DNA of 64,000 nucleotides, from positions 95,073,705 to 95,137,704 of the forward strand of contig NC_071398.1 of assembly GCF_022682495.2 (NCBI RefSeq). The letters run 5' to 3'. Every line of letters starts with the position of its first letter. The stretch's first letter is position 1. The DNA is from Desmodus rotundus. Taxonomy: Eukaryota; Chordata; Mammalia; Chiroptera; Phyllostomidae. This document shows positions 41,976 to 54,544 of the stretch, piece by piece. Made by a program: the position numbers and the translations under genes. The notes under the pieces are model-generated. The model worked only from the letters and a program-made list of their open reading frames with translations. It was not told the DNA's origin and did not search any database.

Positions 41976-44900
41976 AGCCTCCCCGAAGCTTGGGAAACTG
42001 TCCTAGCAAAACCTCCCTTCCGAGGGGCAGGGGCCCCATTGCCTGGCATGGGAACCACACAGTCTCCTTGCCCTGGTGGGGGGTGAGCACCGACCCCGTA
42101 GGGCCTGGGGTGTCACTTGTTGGGGGCAGGATGTGCATTCCATACACTGAGCAGACCAGGGGACCAGCAGCCCAGGCCAGAGCCCGTGCTCAGAGTCCAC
42201 AGTGAGGGGCTGTGAGGAGCCTGAATCACAGAGGAGGCAGGTCAGCAGTAGGCCAGGGTGCCACATGGTGGCAGGTGAGCCATTGTCACGGCTGACCTGC
42301 CTCCTCCCTCGGGTGGACGAGGCATCCACCTTCTTGAAGCCTCGGCGGCTACCGCTGTAAAACAGATGGTAACAGTAGCTGCCTTGTGGACGTGCAAGGA
42401 ATGACGAGATGATGCATGGAAATGCCTACCGCTGGGCCCGGGAAAGGCGGCCATCCTTCAACACCGGTTGAATGGAAAGTGGCAGCTGTAATCACAATAA
42501 CGTGAAATATTAAAGACACCAGCTGAGCCACCCAACCCAAGGGCGATTTTTCACCCTGGGAAATGAAACTCCCTTCCGGGACCAGTTCCCTCTAAGACCG
42601 GCTTCATCGTGGCTGAAGCAAGTGTGAGGGTTTGAGGAGTTCCTGGGCCTCAGGCCTCAGAGTGCGCCCCGCTGTCTACCCTGCCGTAGCATCTACCAGT
42701 AGGGCCACACCCTGGGATTCGCCATGTGAGGCCAGAGCCTTTCTAATATGTGACCCTCATGTCCCATCCGGGAAGGCATTTCCCACAGGCCGTCTTGCCT
42801 GGTTTTGATGCCCTGACTAAAAGTTTCTAATCACTAAAAATTTCCTCCCGCCTCCTTCTCCTTCTTCATTCTCGTCTCCTCCTTCCTCTCAAGATCTGTT
42901 ACAGGATTTCATTCCCCTAATTTACTCTCTGCAAATGGATCAGCTTGAATACTGTTGTTCCACAGCTCCATGAAAAGAGGTCGTGAGGTTTCGGCCCACT
43001 TGCTCAGCATGCGCAGCTCACTCTGCTGGGAGCGAGCTGCCCTTGCATAATGGAAGCCAGGACCTGCCTTCCCCAGGTCCAAGGTACCTTGTGAAATACC
43101 TAATCATACAGCTTCTCATTTGTACAGGGAATTACAGTCCCCAGAACACAGCCATCCCCATCGGCTCATTTACATACAGACTGTAAGAGACATAATACCT
43201 TTCATTTGCACAGCTCGTTTTCCAGTTACCAAGTACTCTCATATATTTTACCTAATTTATAGAAAATGTATGATCATATGATACTCCAAACACATATTGA
43301 TTCCTTCCATATGAATAGGGCTATTACCAGCCATTACTGAAAAAGAACGTGGGTCGGCCCGTTCCTGTGACTCTGAGCCCCGAGAAGTAAGCCCCCTCTT
43401 TGGTTGCAATCCATCCTCAGGGCTTGTACTGTTTGAATGCAGCCTTCCAGATGCTTCTTGAACTTGGCCTTCTTAGAGAGACTTCCATCCCTTCAGTCAT
43501 GGGTCCAGGGGCTGTCCTGGGCTCTGGTCTCCCATTCACCCTGAGCAGTGCTGCTGCGCCTGTTCAGAAGGGCCCTGTGTGCATTCATGCCGCTGTGGGG
43601 CACCCTGCTCCCCCCAACTCTCCCCTGTGCCCCCCGCCCACCCAGGGACCTGGAGTGGGACGAGCACATGCTGGCTATACATCAAGATTCTGTGACTGGC
43701 AGTTAAACCATGGTCTAATATTTAGGGAATAATTGCAGAACCCGTCAAAACAGCTTAAAGTACATCTTTGATGCACCCAGGAGGCCCAACCCATCCTGGA
43801 GTCTTGGTGACCTTTGACACGTCCCCCACACCCATGTTTTACCCTTTGCATCCGGACACTCCACATCTTCGCCCCCACTGTTGTCTCTTGTCTTTTTGGT
43901 TAAGTGGTATCTCCTTGCGGTTTTGATTTGCATGCCCCTGCCCATCAGTGATGCTGAGTGCCTGTCTGGCTTCAGATTGGCTTTCCTGGAAACAGACTCT
44001 GAGCCAGAGCAGCATGCAGAGGGTTTACTGGGGAGAACTCTTGGGAGAGAGATATGTAAGGAGGTGAGGAAGGCAGGATTGAGCAGAGGTAAGAGGTGAC
44101 TCTAAATGTGGTTTTAACTGAGGCCTAAGTCTACCCTCCAGGGAGTTCTGGGGCTGACAAGGCCCATTAGGGTAGTCCCAGATTGAGGCAAGGAGCCAGG
44201 CCTCTGCATCCCTGAGAAGGACTGAAAAAGACCCTTGGGTCCCATGGTGATGCTCTGTGAGGGACGCAGTTGTGAGCCTTCAGCAGACAATAGTCCCACG
44301 TAGGGGTTCGATGGGTCTGCCCTGAGAGAGGATCTGAACAGAGCTCCCCCAGCATTCTCTATGCCACAGGCTCCCAAACGTGGCTGCACTGGGCCAGGTG
44401 TGTTGGAGGCCTGCTTGGAATCCTGCCGAAGCCACTGGAATACCCGCCCATTGCCGTTCTGCCTGGCCCTGCTCTTCTTCCTCAGCCGTCAGCACTGGGC
44501 AACCACACCCCTGCCTAGACCTCATTCAGGCGGTAGCACAGTTGCTAAAAGGGAAAAGCCAGGCAAAGGGCTAGTCCGCCCCTCGGAATGGGGTCAATGC
44601 CACGGCCTCCATCAGGCTTTTCTGGGGCGAGCTGCATCCCTTGTCCTGCTACCTCCCTGCATGGAACCTTCTTTTTCTAATTTATTTTCAGCCCTGAAGC
44701 TGATCTCAGAGGCAGCATCTGGTTCTGCTTCTAAAACAAAGTGGCTGAGTCAAGCAGAGAAGCACAGAAGTCAAATGCACGCTTGTGCCCAAGGTTGCCC
44801 AGCAGTAGTGCAGCCTTGGTCCTTCCCTGCCTGCTTGGCCTCCTCCCAGCATCCTTTGTTGTCAACACACAAGTTCTGTTTACCTGCCCACCCTCCCTCC

Positions 44901-47900
44901 CAGTGTCCTGGGGTTATGGAGTCTGCAGTGCAGCTGGGTCAGGGGCACCGGGTTTCAGAGCCCTCCCTCACCCACATCCACTCAGAAATTCCACATCCAC
45001 ACAAGAAAAAGAGAAGTGGAGGGGCCTGGGCCTTGTGAGACCTGCACTCCACAGTTCAGCTTTCTCTTTGGCAGAGGTAGAGCCTGTGGCCACTCCCAGG
45101 GTGCACCATTCAATATCCAGAAACCCAAGTGACTGGGGCGTCACAGAAGCTAAATTCTCCCCCACGTCCTCCAGGAAGTACTGACCTGTTCATGATGCCC
45201 AGGTGTGGGGGTGGCATCTTTGGGCCCCACCGGTGCTGTTGCTCTGACTTTGCTCTTGCTCCCACTTCGGTTCAAGTCTCAGTAAGGTTGAGGCTGCCCT
45301 GAATGTCCGTCATCACCCGGTGGTGACAGGAGAGACGCGTGGCCATCGTTCGTGCAGTCGGCACTCTCTCAGAGGGTAGGAAAGGCTGCTGGCACCTGCA
45401 CGGTGACCGGGACCCTAGGTATGGTGTTTCCTGGGTGCTTTTACTTTCAGCTGTTCTGTTGTGTGGCACCATAATTGGAGTTTGTCCAGCCAGTTCCATC
45501 GTAGTTTTAGAAATATGGCCATAGTAGCCATGTAGCCAGTTGACTGGGAGCAGGGGAGCAGGGGAGGAAGAGCTAGGTGGGCCGAGATGACAGGTACGCT
45601 TCCTGCTAAGAGACACCGAAAAAGTGTAGGTTCTGCCTTCACCCCAAGCCCCGTCTATACTACCCTATCCTGAAAGGGCTTCTAGGGCCCATCAGTCAGG
45701 ATGCTGAAGGCATCTGATGGCTGTGTGGGGGAACGCTTTGGCTAAGCCATGACGGGAGCTCATTTACTTGGCTAGGGGCCTAGCGAAGAGGAAGACCCTC
45801 AGAGCACGAGGCATGGGGATGTGACCGGAGGCTGTCTCGCCTGCTGGGACCATGGGACAGCGACACAAAGTCTGGGGGCTCCCAGAATACAGGGTGTGAA
45901 GGGAGATGAGCAAGGGCAGCAGGCGAAGAGCATTCGTAAGTCTGAACCTGAGCCAGGGTACCGGGGAAACAAAGTCCAACAGCCAAGGGTCAGGGAGACG
46001 GTACGTTAGCATTACCCCTCGCTCTTCAGCCCCGCGTGGAGAGCCGGCTCTGCCATGTGACAAATGTAGCCCTTGGAGTCACGCCAGCCCCATGTTAAAT
46101 ACTCAGAAATGTCAGTTATTGTTCCTGTAATTATTGTTATTAGTCATGAAGCATCCTTTCCTTTGTTATTTTTAATTGGAGGGGAAGACAGTGCCATTCC
46201 CAATTTCTCCTCCGAAGAAAGAGTTTTCTGCCTCGTCTGTATATATTTGGAAAGGAAAAGGCAACGGCAAAAACAAACAAACCCAGAACGTAAACGTGTG
46301 GGCAGAGGGACCTGCTCAGTTTCAGCCGTGTAGGAGCCAGAATCCAGGGCAAAGCACCCAGCGGAATGTCAGCTTTCGCAGGTTTTGCCTCTGCTTTACA
46401 TTTCCTCTGCTGCTGTTTTCCTGTCCAATTGTGATCAAACGACCTTGTTACACGAAGTGTGGCTTGCATGTGAGCAACAGAAGCTTGAGCACACAGAGTT
46501 CAATGCTGTCGTCAAATGCACCCTACCTCCCACCGTGTTCTTACAGCACGTGTTAATGGATGGGGGCACCAGTGGTTCTGTGTGCTGCGTGGCCAGTGGC
46601 CACACTCGTAGGCGGTCCCCCGAAGTTACCACTCAGAGTATGACTCTCCCACCAGCTCCTCCTTGCACTCAGCCGGCCCTCCAGCATCCATGCTCACCCT
46701 CCATGGTGGTTTCTCTGACACCATTTCCCTTCTCTGCGTAGAGTCAAGCAAGGACAGGGAGCTTCCCTGCCTTGAGAAGACACAAGAATCACAGGATTAA
46801 GGAGGACGTTCAGCCTGGGGTGACACGAGGTGCTGGAACAGGCAGACACTCCCAACAGAGCCTATTTGGCACCCTCACAGCGCCCAGTGGGGGTGGTCCT
46901 CATCAGCCCACAGTTTTCCTCCTTGGGGAGGCTTAGGGTCTCCAGCTCCCCCATCTATGTCTGCACCATCCCTCGGTCCTTGGATCTCTCTGCACCCACG
47001 TGGCAGATGGAGACAAGAGGAGGAAAGACACGCCTCCATGCCTGGCTGGGCCTGGAAGTGACACCCGTCACTCAGGCTCCTCTCCCACCAGGGAGAACTT
47101 GCCCTGAAAGCAAGGGGAATGGAACCGGTAGCCTGCGGGGAGGCAGCCACTCCCTGATTGCAGGGTGAAGGAGGGGTAGTCAGCCCTCTCTGCTGCAGGC
47201 GTTTTGCAAGACTCAAGCAGGACCTGCCTGGTTTAAATACTAGTGCTTCTCACCTAACACAAGCCCTGAGGATTCCCAGGGACTGGCTAATGACACTGAT
47301 GAGGGACTAGGGCAGAGAACATGCGTGAGCCTCAGGGAGCCCAGGGGAACATGTGCTTGCGTAAGTGGGAGCCCGTTTCTCCCACAAGACCCCCACCCCC
47401 CCGACCAGCTGCGGCCCCAGCCTTCAGGACCCGGGCTCGGGACACCTGAGAAATGCACAGGTGTATGTGATCGCCCTCGACAGCCAATCCTTGGCCAGCA
47501 GATACCGTTTTTCCAAAAGAAGCAGACGCTGTTCCCCAGCTACCTGGATACCTAGTCATGCTCCAGTACAAATGGCAGGTTATCTGAACTAGTCAATTCA
47601 AAATCCATTCTTCCTGGCCCCTTGCTTTTCGAATGAATGACATTTTCTGAAATCGACATTGAGACCGGGGGTGAGGGGGCAGGCAGCAGAGCAGAGGAGT
47701 CCTGGGAGCCAGCCTTCCACTCCCATAGGCCCGAAACCGAGGCAAAGTGAAGGAAAGAAGCAGGGTGGGGTGGGGGGTGCTGGCTGCAAAGTGTGTGTAC
47801 TGGAAAATTAGATTTTAAGTGTTTTTTTTTCCCTCCTGAAGGACTCTTGAAAGGAACCAGGAAGGAAAAGAACGTCTAGGCAGTCATATAATTAGGGTCT

Positions 47901-48025
47901 TGATTAAGAAGTTTAGAAAAAGGTGGGGCTGGGGGTCCTTCTGATGAGCTTTGTTCTATTGGAGTCACCCCCACACCACCCTTGTCCTAGGTAAGCGTGA
48001 CCAGAAGTCCAGGCGCTGTGACAGG
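41976..48025. other. Large unannotated non-coding stretch
   Basis: About 6 kb with no supported gene. The longest frame, 44361-45038 on the plus strand (225 codons), has no recognisable domain. A pyrimidine-rich tract lies at about 42845-42890. 43195-43345 is AT-rich with CCAGTTACCAAGTACTCTCA and TTTTACCTAATTTATAGAAA, faintly MIR3-like. 46115-46180 has GTAATTATTGTTATTAGTCA. No confident repeat was assigned. Confidence 0.4.
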
Positions 48026-48215
48026 CAGCACAGGGCCGTGGCTCCACACTCCCGGCTGCACAACTGTGCCAGTTACATGACCCCGCTGAGCCTGCTTTCC
48101 CTTTCCTGCTCACGTCAGGCAGAAGCCACCTTGAAGTGTGGCCGTAAGGGTTCAGTGTGTCTGTATGTGTAAAATGTTGAGCAGGGCATCCAGAGCACAG
48201 TGAGCCCCATATAGA
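48026..48215 (+). repeat. MIR-like SINE relic
   Basis: CACAACTGTGCCAGTTACAT, GACCCCGCTGAGCCTGCTTT, GTGTAAAATGTTGAGCAGGG and CCAGAGCACAGTGAGCCCCA parallel the plus-strand MIR order. Diverged. Confidence 0.4.
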
Positions 48216-48234
48216 TGGGCATCAGATTTAAAAG

Positions 48235-48430
48235 CTGGGTGAAAACCTGCATGTCCCCTGCATCCAGTCCATTTGAACCCCGAGCCTCAGTTTCTTGTTC
48301 ATGAAACGAGGCTCATTTCACAGCCTCTCCCCGAATAATCTCACAGGTGGTGAGATCTGCTGAGCCTTGAACGTGTACGTGCCCGCCTGGTGCCTGGCAC
48401 AGAACCAGCAGTTAATAAGTGCTAAGTGCT
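48235..48430 (+). repeat. MIR-like SINE relic
   Basis: GAGCCTCAGTTTCTTGTTCA, TGAAACGAGGCTCATTTCAC, TGGTGCCTGGCACAGAACCA and GTTAATAAGTGCTAAGTGCT match the second half of a plus-strand MIR ('CTCAGTTTCCTCATCTGTAAAATGGGG...AGTGCCTGGCACATAG'). Confidence 0.55.
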
Positions 48431-49384
48431 ACCTCGAGCTGCATGTTTAAAGTATTCCTAGATCCCAGCAAGACAGAAAATGAGAGACACCGGTCGGCGG
48501 TGCCAGGGAAGCCCCTGTGCATGGCAGCCCCGAGTCACTGCGGAGAGAGTGTGCCAGCCGCACTCTCGTTTTTACTTGTTTCACAGAATAGGCAGCGCGA
48601 GCTCCCACCCAGGCGATTAGAGAGGCATATGGAGCCCATCCACACAGATTGGCAGGGTGGGAAGACGAGGCCAAGGCGGGGAATACCTGGCGAAAGGTAG
48701 TTAAGCAGTGCGATGGATTTGGATGTGGCTCCCGCAGACTTCGGTGGCGGGTATGACAGAGCCGGAAAATAGCACAGAGCCACGGGGGTCCCTGAGAATC
48801 GACATTCGAAAAATACGAGCGATGAGCCTTTCCATTTTAATAGCAGGAAAACGTACAAGAACATGAACTTCTCTGTATAGGAAAGCAAGGCAAAGTCTTC
48901 CTGAAGTCAGTTCCAAAATGCCTTGAGGAGGGTGGATGGTGAACGCCACCCAGCAGGGATCAGCCAGCATACACCCTGTGAAGTATAATCTGGTGGCACA
49001 GGGACAGGGTCTGGGAAGTGACAAAAGGTAATGCTCAGGGACTGAAGCAAGACTTCTTAATTCTGCTCTTCTTCCTGAATACGTAAAAGGAAAAAAGACA
49101 CAGTTTGGGTATGTGAGGGTTATGTGACTGCCTATGTCCCGGGACAGCATAAATGGCACCTAGGATTGTCACGTGGTCTCGACCTATGACTCCAGTCAGC
49201 TGGCACGCAGTGCTCAGGGAGCTCGTCCCAGTGATGGCAGCAGGGCGGGGCATCCCAGGGCTCGGCCCTGAGTCTAGCGTTGGAGAAATATGTCCTCAGC
49301 GATCTCAACAATATCTTATTCCCCAGTGTGTCTGAGCTCTGGATGGCAGGGATCACCTGTTCTGTCTTTGTGTCCTGAGAACAC
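48431..49384. other. Unannotated non-coding stretch
   Basis: No gene supported. Overlapping minus-strand frames of 117-152 codons are not recognised as any protein. Confidence 0.4.
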
Positions 49385-49660
49385 CTTCATTCATTCACTC
49401 AACAAACATTCAGTCAGCACTTACTCTGTGTGACCCGGCAGCGTGCAGGCACCAGAGCTGAAGACAGGCAAGCGACAGGATCCCTGCCCTTGAGGAGCTC
49501 CCAGTCTAGCCAGAGAGGCAGATGACAAGCAAACATTTAGTGACATGTTGTGGGTGCTGAGACGTTCTACTCTGGGGTGCAGTGGGGGAGTATGTATAGA
49601 AAGGAAGCTCAGAAAACCTCAGTGAGGAGGTCACCCTGACCTGCAGAGAAAATGATGAGT
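49385..49660 (-). repeat. Ancient dispersed repeat (L2/MIR-like group)
   Basis: TTCATTCATTCACTCAACAA, CATTCAGTCAGCACTTACTC, AGGATCCCTGCCCTTGAGGA, GCTCCCAGTCTAGCCAGAGA and AGTGAGGAGGTCACCCTGAC form the order of a very common old mammalian repeat ('CTGCCCTCATGGAGCTTACATTCTAGT'). Family name not assigned; orientation inferred from the ATTCATTCA tail. Confidence 0.5.
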
Positions 49661-49865
49661 GGATGTTTGCCTGTATGAATGGATACTTACAATTCAACGT
49701 GTTTACACGTGTGACAGAGGGGGAGAGAGAGGAGGAGGAGGAGACTAGAGACTGGGTAAGTAGGGAAGTCTCAGGCCCTTTAGGAGCTTGCTTGCCTTTG
49801 CTTCGTGCATCTAGGGCTTTTCGTGAACTAGAAGAGCAGGTAATGGGCCTGTGTCCTCCGTGTAT

Positions 49866-50050
49866 GTTACGGATTCATTTCCCCCAAAATTCACATGCTG
49901 AGGCCCTAATCCCCAGTGTAATGGTAATGGGAGCCGGGGCCTTTGGGAATAGAGGGTTAGATGAGGTCGCGAGGGTAGGTAGGGTCCTCAGAGTAAGATT
50001 AGTGCCCTTATAAGAAAAGTCACCAGAGAGGACTCATCTTCCCCCTGGCC
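49866..50050 (+). mobile_element. MLT1/MST-like LTR fragment
   Basis: TTCCCCCAAAATTCACATGC, TGAGGCCCTAATCCCCAGTG, TAATGGTAATGGGAGCCGGG, GCCTTTGGGAATAGAGGGTT, AGATGAGGTCGCGAGGGTAG and AGTGCCCTTATAAGAAAAGT match the first part of an MST/MLT1-type LTR in the plus orientation. Confidence 0.78.
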
Positions 50051-52337
50051 TGGCCCCGTGTGGGTCACCAACCAGGCAATTCACAAACGGTCATTGACTC
50101 AAGGGAGGAGTGTGTGTGAGGATGGGGACGGAATGAATGAGTACATGCTGCTGTGTGTGCAGAAGTGAAAGCTGAAGACGGCATGGGGCCTGATAGGGGT
50201 CAAGTGCAGGAAGAGGTTGCACCTGTGGCACTGTGTGGGACTGGTTTTCAGCTCCTCTGACGTAGGAGGGAGCAGACTCCCTACAGGCAAGAGCCTCCTA
50301 ATTGCCAAGATGTTCTGGGCTCTGAGATCAGGGAGCCTCCTTCTTCCACCCGTCTGTCCTGAGAAAGAAGCTGGATGGTCCTCTGTCTGATGTCACCGAG
50401 GCTTTGTCCAGACTCTGTCGGGATTCCTAGGTTTCGGTGGCAAGGATGTAATAGACACATGGCACGTAATCCTTAGCAGAAGAAAGCAAATGGATCACCA
50501 GCAGGTGCTTAAAGAGCCACAGCACTTTTTAGCATTCAGTACCTAGCCAGACATATAAGTACAAAGGTGATAAACAGGCTGCCAGGTGGCCAGCGTCAGA
50601 CACCTGCTTGTTCTACAGGTCAGCCTCGGCCAGGCAGCCAGCAGACGCCCTCCATAAACCATCCTCCCCTGCCGACAGGTGGTCTCTGTGGCCAGAAGGC
50701 TCCACTTGCTCCCATCCCTCCCCACTGCGCCCCCCATGAAGCAAATGCGATATCAATACTTTTCTGCTCAGGCCGAGCTTTCCTGGCCACTGCGCTACTG
50801 AAGTTACAGCTGCGCTGTCTCCGCCAGTGGTGAGGAATCAGCTCCCACCCCAGATTAACATTCAGGCGGAGGCCCTGGTGATGAATATTTTAATATAATG
50901 TTTACTGTTTACCCACACGAATGGAAAGAACTTGCATCTGCCACGGCCACCTGTGCCCATAGAACTGCAGCCCAAACAGCGGCATCCCCAGAGAGCCCAG
51001 CTGTGTGCCAGAGCCCGGGGGTGGCTGGAGGCAGGGGCAAGGGAGGAGAGGGGCAGGGGAGGCCCAGGAAGAAGTGGGGAGGGCAAGCACAGACCCAGAG
51101 AGAAGGGGCACAAAACAGCATGGGAAAGAGAGGAGAAGAAGCAGGGGGAGCCACTGATAACAAAGCAACACTGACGTTGACGGGGAGAGCCTTGGAGAAG
51201 ACAGTACAGGGTCGCCTCCCCTGGGGACAGTGTCTGACCCCGGTGTCCAGAGCTGGTTTCAGAGGAGTGGGAAACTCCAAGTTGGTGTTTCTATCTGTGG
51301 CCACACAGCCACAGGGACTCCCTGGGGGAGAGTGAGCGCTCTCCCCTCCAGCCCAGTCACTGGCCCAATTCAGTGGGACCACCTGCACCCAGGCCCCAAC
51401 CCCAAGAGTATCTTCTCTAGCGTGAAAGGAGGGAGGGAGCTGGTGGACCGACTGGGAGGTGGGAATGGAAAGGCTCATTCACAAGCTTAGTTCAGAGTCT
51501 GTGGTTTTGGAAGGGTCTGGAAGGGGGCCTGGCAGAAGCTGTTCCGGGGCTGCACAGGCTGCCATCCCTTCCCCCATGAAGGCTGGTGGGTGAGGGCACA
51601 GCCAGCTGCTGGGGGTGGGGATGGCATCTGCCGTAGAGAGTGCCAGGCCTCCTCCGATGGCCTGAGACTCACGGCCGCCTTTTCAGAGCAGCCCCCTGCT
51701 ACGTGAGCAGCACGCTGCTCCCAGGAAGCCTCTCCCTGAAGAAGCTTCTTCTACAACTTCTTTGATTTCGTGTTTACTTTGCCAGCTTTCTCTTCCCTTG
51801 CGTCTCGCTCTCTTTCCCGGTTACCCCTTGGATTAGGGTTGATCCCTGACAGGATGTGGCTTCATGATTTCTCCCCGCCCCTCCTCTGGCGTTTCTCTGA
51901 GACGCAGGGAGACCCAGGCGCCCTTCCTTGGAGAGACTGCAAGTGCTTGGGGAGGAGGAGGGCACAGCTGTGTCGAGTGAGAAAGAGGCACCTGCTTCCT
52001 CACGGGCACAGTGGAGAATGATGTGACACCCGCAGTGTGCCAAGTCCATCCTCTCCCCTGCCCCTTCCTCCTCGCGCCCCTGTGCTCCTGGGTGGCCACT
52101 CGCTGCCGGGGTCCATTCCCGCCCCCGCACAGCCTCCGCTCCCCAGGATCCATAAAAGGCCTAATAATATCCATTCCACTTCTGGGAGCCCATATGTAGG
52201 AACAGATTTTATTTTCAACTTTTTAACAGAAAAAAATTTAAATTCATAAAAATAGAGAGTTGTCAATGAACCCCATGTACCAACCACTTGTCTATAAAAA
52301 TCTCTAGCACTGCACCTCTCTTGTTCCCTCCATAACC
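50051..52337. other. Unannotated non-coding stretch
   Basis: No gene supported. A polypurine tract is at about 51015-51160. The 189-codon minus frame (50909-51478) is the complement of that low-complexity sequence and is not a gene. Confidence 0.4.
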
Positions 52338-52590
52338 AGCACTCCCACACATCCCCTCATATCCCCTCACACCCCCTACACCCCCTCACCCCCACCCCCA
52401 CACACTCCCATCCCCCCACACCCCCCACACCCCCACATCCCCTCACACTCCCACACACCCCCACATACCCACACACCTCCTCACACCCCTTAACACTCCC
52501 ACACAGCCCCACACACACACCCCACACCCCCTGCACACACCCCCACACACCCTGTACACCCCCACACCCCCACACCCCACACCCACTGGG
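52338..52590 (+). repeat. C/A-rich minisatellite (CCCCACAC-like units)
   Basis: About 250 bp of variable units built from CACACCCCC, CCCCTCACA and CCCACACACC. The minus strand is G-rich (GGGGGTGTGGG-like) and can support G-quadruplexes. The 119-codon minus frame here is a by-product of the repeat (GVWGCVQGVWG-like). Confidence 0.95.
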
Positions 52591-53499
52591 GATTTTTTTA
52601 TAAGAAATTCTACTTGATCGTGTCAGTTGTCTCCAAGCATTCGTAGGAGCAGCCTGGCCAGCAAGCTCACCCTCTGGACTGTCTCCAGCCCCAGGAGCTG
52701 GCACAGGCCTCGGCACACACCTGCCGTGGAGGATGGAACACGTTGACCCCTTATCTCAGAGCGCCTGTATCTCATCGGGTGTAAACTGTCAGCTCTGAAA
52801 ACCATTCTTAGAGACAAATCAGTGCCCCCAGCTCACGGACAGCTTTATCTGAGGCCTGAGGCAATTCCCTGTCTTTGTCCCCAGAAGAAATCATTTTGTC
52901 AGCATCCGGCCTATCAGGAATCACACCTGCGTGCCAGACGCACACGGCTCTGTGTGAGCAACTGCCTATCCATCTGCGGATCTGTCTGCGGGTGTCAGAT
53001 GACTCCCGTAACTGACGGCGGGACACGCAGTGCTCAAAAGCAGCAGACCAAAGACACCTGGGCTTCCTCCCGAGGGAAACACCGGGAACTAAATGCTCCC
53101 CCTGCCCCCGAATTTGATGAAATCTGTTCGATGATCAGCAACACAGATTTGTTCTGCAAATGGTCGCTGGGCGGCTGGACTTTGGCCTTGGCCCACGGCC
53201 CACAATGAGCGACCTTCCTTTATGTAACTTAGAAACAACCCATGGAACCAACTACCATGAAGTTTGTAGTTTGAAAGTCTGGGCCTGGAAATTTAGACAA
53301 AATTATATAGGTGCTTGCGCTGTATGGTAGACGGTGTGTTGTTTAAACTCGGGAGGTCTGGACACGTGCGCTAATGTCTGGGGTTCTGAGGCAATTACTT
53401 GGCTGCTCTGGGACTCTGTTGTCTCACCTCTGAAAAGGGGTGCATCACCTGAGGTTACTCTCCCTCACTGGTAAGCTGGAAAGCTGCCAGGAGATGGAA
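52591..53499. other. Unannotated non-coding stretch with a MIR trace
   Basis: No gene supported. 53340-53460 (AATTACTTGGCTGCTCTGGG, TCTGAAAAGGGGTGCATCAC) is faintly MIR-like and sits just before an L1 insertion. Confidence 0.4.
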
Positions 53500-53755
53500 T
53501 GTAAGAAGGATCCTGTGGAGAGAGGGGGGAAAGGTACAGAGAATAAGTAGCATAAATGATAGGTGGAAAATAGACAGGGGGAGGGTAAGAATAGTGTAGG
53601 AAATGTAGAAGCCAAAGAACTTATATGCATGACCCATGGACATGAACTATAGGGGGGAATGTGGGAGGGAGGGGGTGGGCAGGATGGGGTTAAGTGAAGG
53701 GGGGGAAATGGGACAACTGTAATAGCATAGTCAATAAATATATTTTAAAAAAGAA
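53500..53755 (+). mobile_element. L1 3' end (bat-type 3' UTR), truncated
   Basis: The block ends GGGACAACTGTAATAGCATA, GTCAATAAATATATTTTAAA, and contains TGACCCATGGACATGAACTA followed by a G-rich polypurine tract (about 53650-53710). This is the layout of L1 3' UTRs, and the wording fits L1 copies I recall from microbats. ORF2 is absent, so it is a short 5'-truncated copy. Confidence 0.75.
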
Positions 53756-54350
53756 CAGGAAATAAATTAACGTTTGAATTCATTATGTTTATAAGGAAGC
53801 CACATATCGTGGCTTGAAAATGTGTAGTTCTTTTTTGGTTGACATTAGAAAAAAGATTTGTGCGTGTGTGTGATTTCAACTTTTTGAAAAACACAAGCGA
53901 CAACAGGTACGAAGATCTGACGGACATATTAGAGCCTGAGTGGCGCATGTTACTAAAAATTAACCATGCTCAGCACTGAGGGCACTCGGCCACCAGCAGC
54001 AGTTCCTGAGGAGTGTTCAGGAAATCAAATAATTAGCAAGCACCCCTCGAACTTCTGTGCACTGGAGTCTCCCTCGCGATGAGACGGCAGGGCAGGGAAT
54101 GAGGTCACGGGGTCTCCCCTCCTCTCTCAGCTCCGTCAGTGAACACCGGCCCACGCAGGGTTCCGTTGGCTCAGTAGCCGTGATTTACATGGGAGGTGGG
54201 ACGAGCACGTTCTTCGCAAAGACCCTGAAAGGGACCATAGACACCTGCAGCTTTTCCCCAGCAAGGACTGCAGCTGCGGCCCTTCCATCCTCCACCTGTA
54301 AGGTGAACAGTCATGCTTTGCCTGATGGCAGAGTCTCAGGACCGCCGAAT
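53756..54350. other. Unannotated non-coding stretch
   Basis: AT-rich from 53756 to about 54030, then GC-balanced. No gene or repeat recognised. Confidence 0.4.
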
Positions 54351-54352
54351 TA

Positions 54353-54493
54353 CCGTATTTTGCCGTGTATAATGCGCACCCACGGTTTTGTGCGCATTAT
54401 ACATGGATTATTATACCCATGTATAATGCACATCCTTACTTTTCCCTCAAAAATTTGGGCTGAAAGGTGTGCATTATACATGGCAAAATACAG
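54353..54493. mobile_element. 141-bp palindromic MITE with TA duplication
   Basis: Terminal inverted repeats of 27 bp (left starts CCGTATTTTGCCGTGTATAA, right is its complement, 24 of 27 matching) flanked by TA at 54351-54352 and 54494-54495. The TATAATGCGCAC-type motif also recurs inside, so the element has four copies of the motif in alternating orientation (about 54367, 54385, 54418 and 54469). No coding capacity. The TA duplication suggests the Tc1/mariner superfamily. Low divergence between the arms suggests recent activity. Confidence 0.88.
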
Positions 54494-54544
54494 TACTCAG
54501 AAGTAGAATTGGCCTTTGTGAGCAAGGTTGAAGGGAGGAACATT

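Noticed and set aside
44361..45038. 225-codon plus-strand open frame
   Set aside because: No family resemblance, Pro/Ser/Leu-rich as expected from GC-rich non-coding DNA, and a second overlapping frame of 147 codons in the same region.
50909..51478. 189-codon minus-strand open frame rich in Pro, Leu and Ser
   Set aside because: It is the complement of a polypurine tract; the open frame is a composition effect.
52357..52716. 119-codon Gly/Val/Trp/Cys-rich minus frame
   Set aside because: Translation of the CACACCCCC minisatellite, not a protein.
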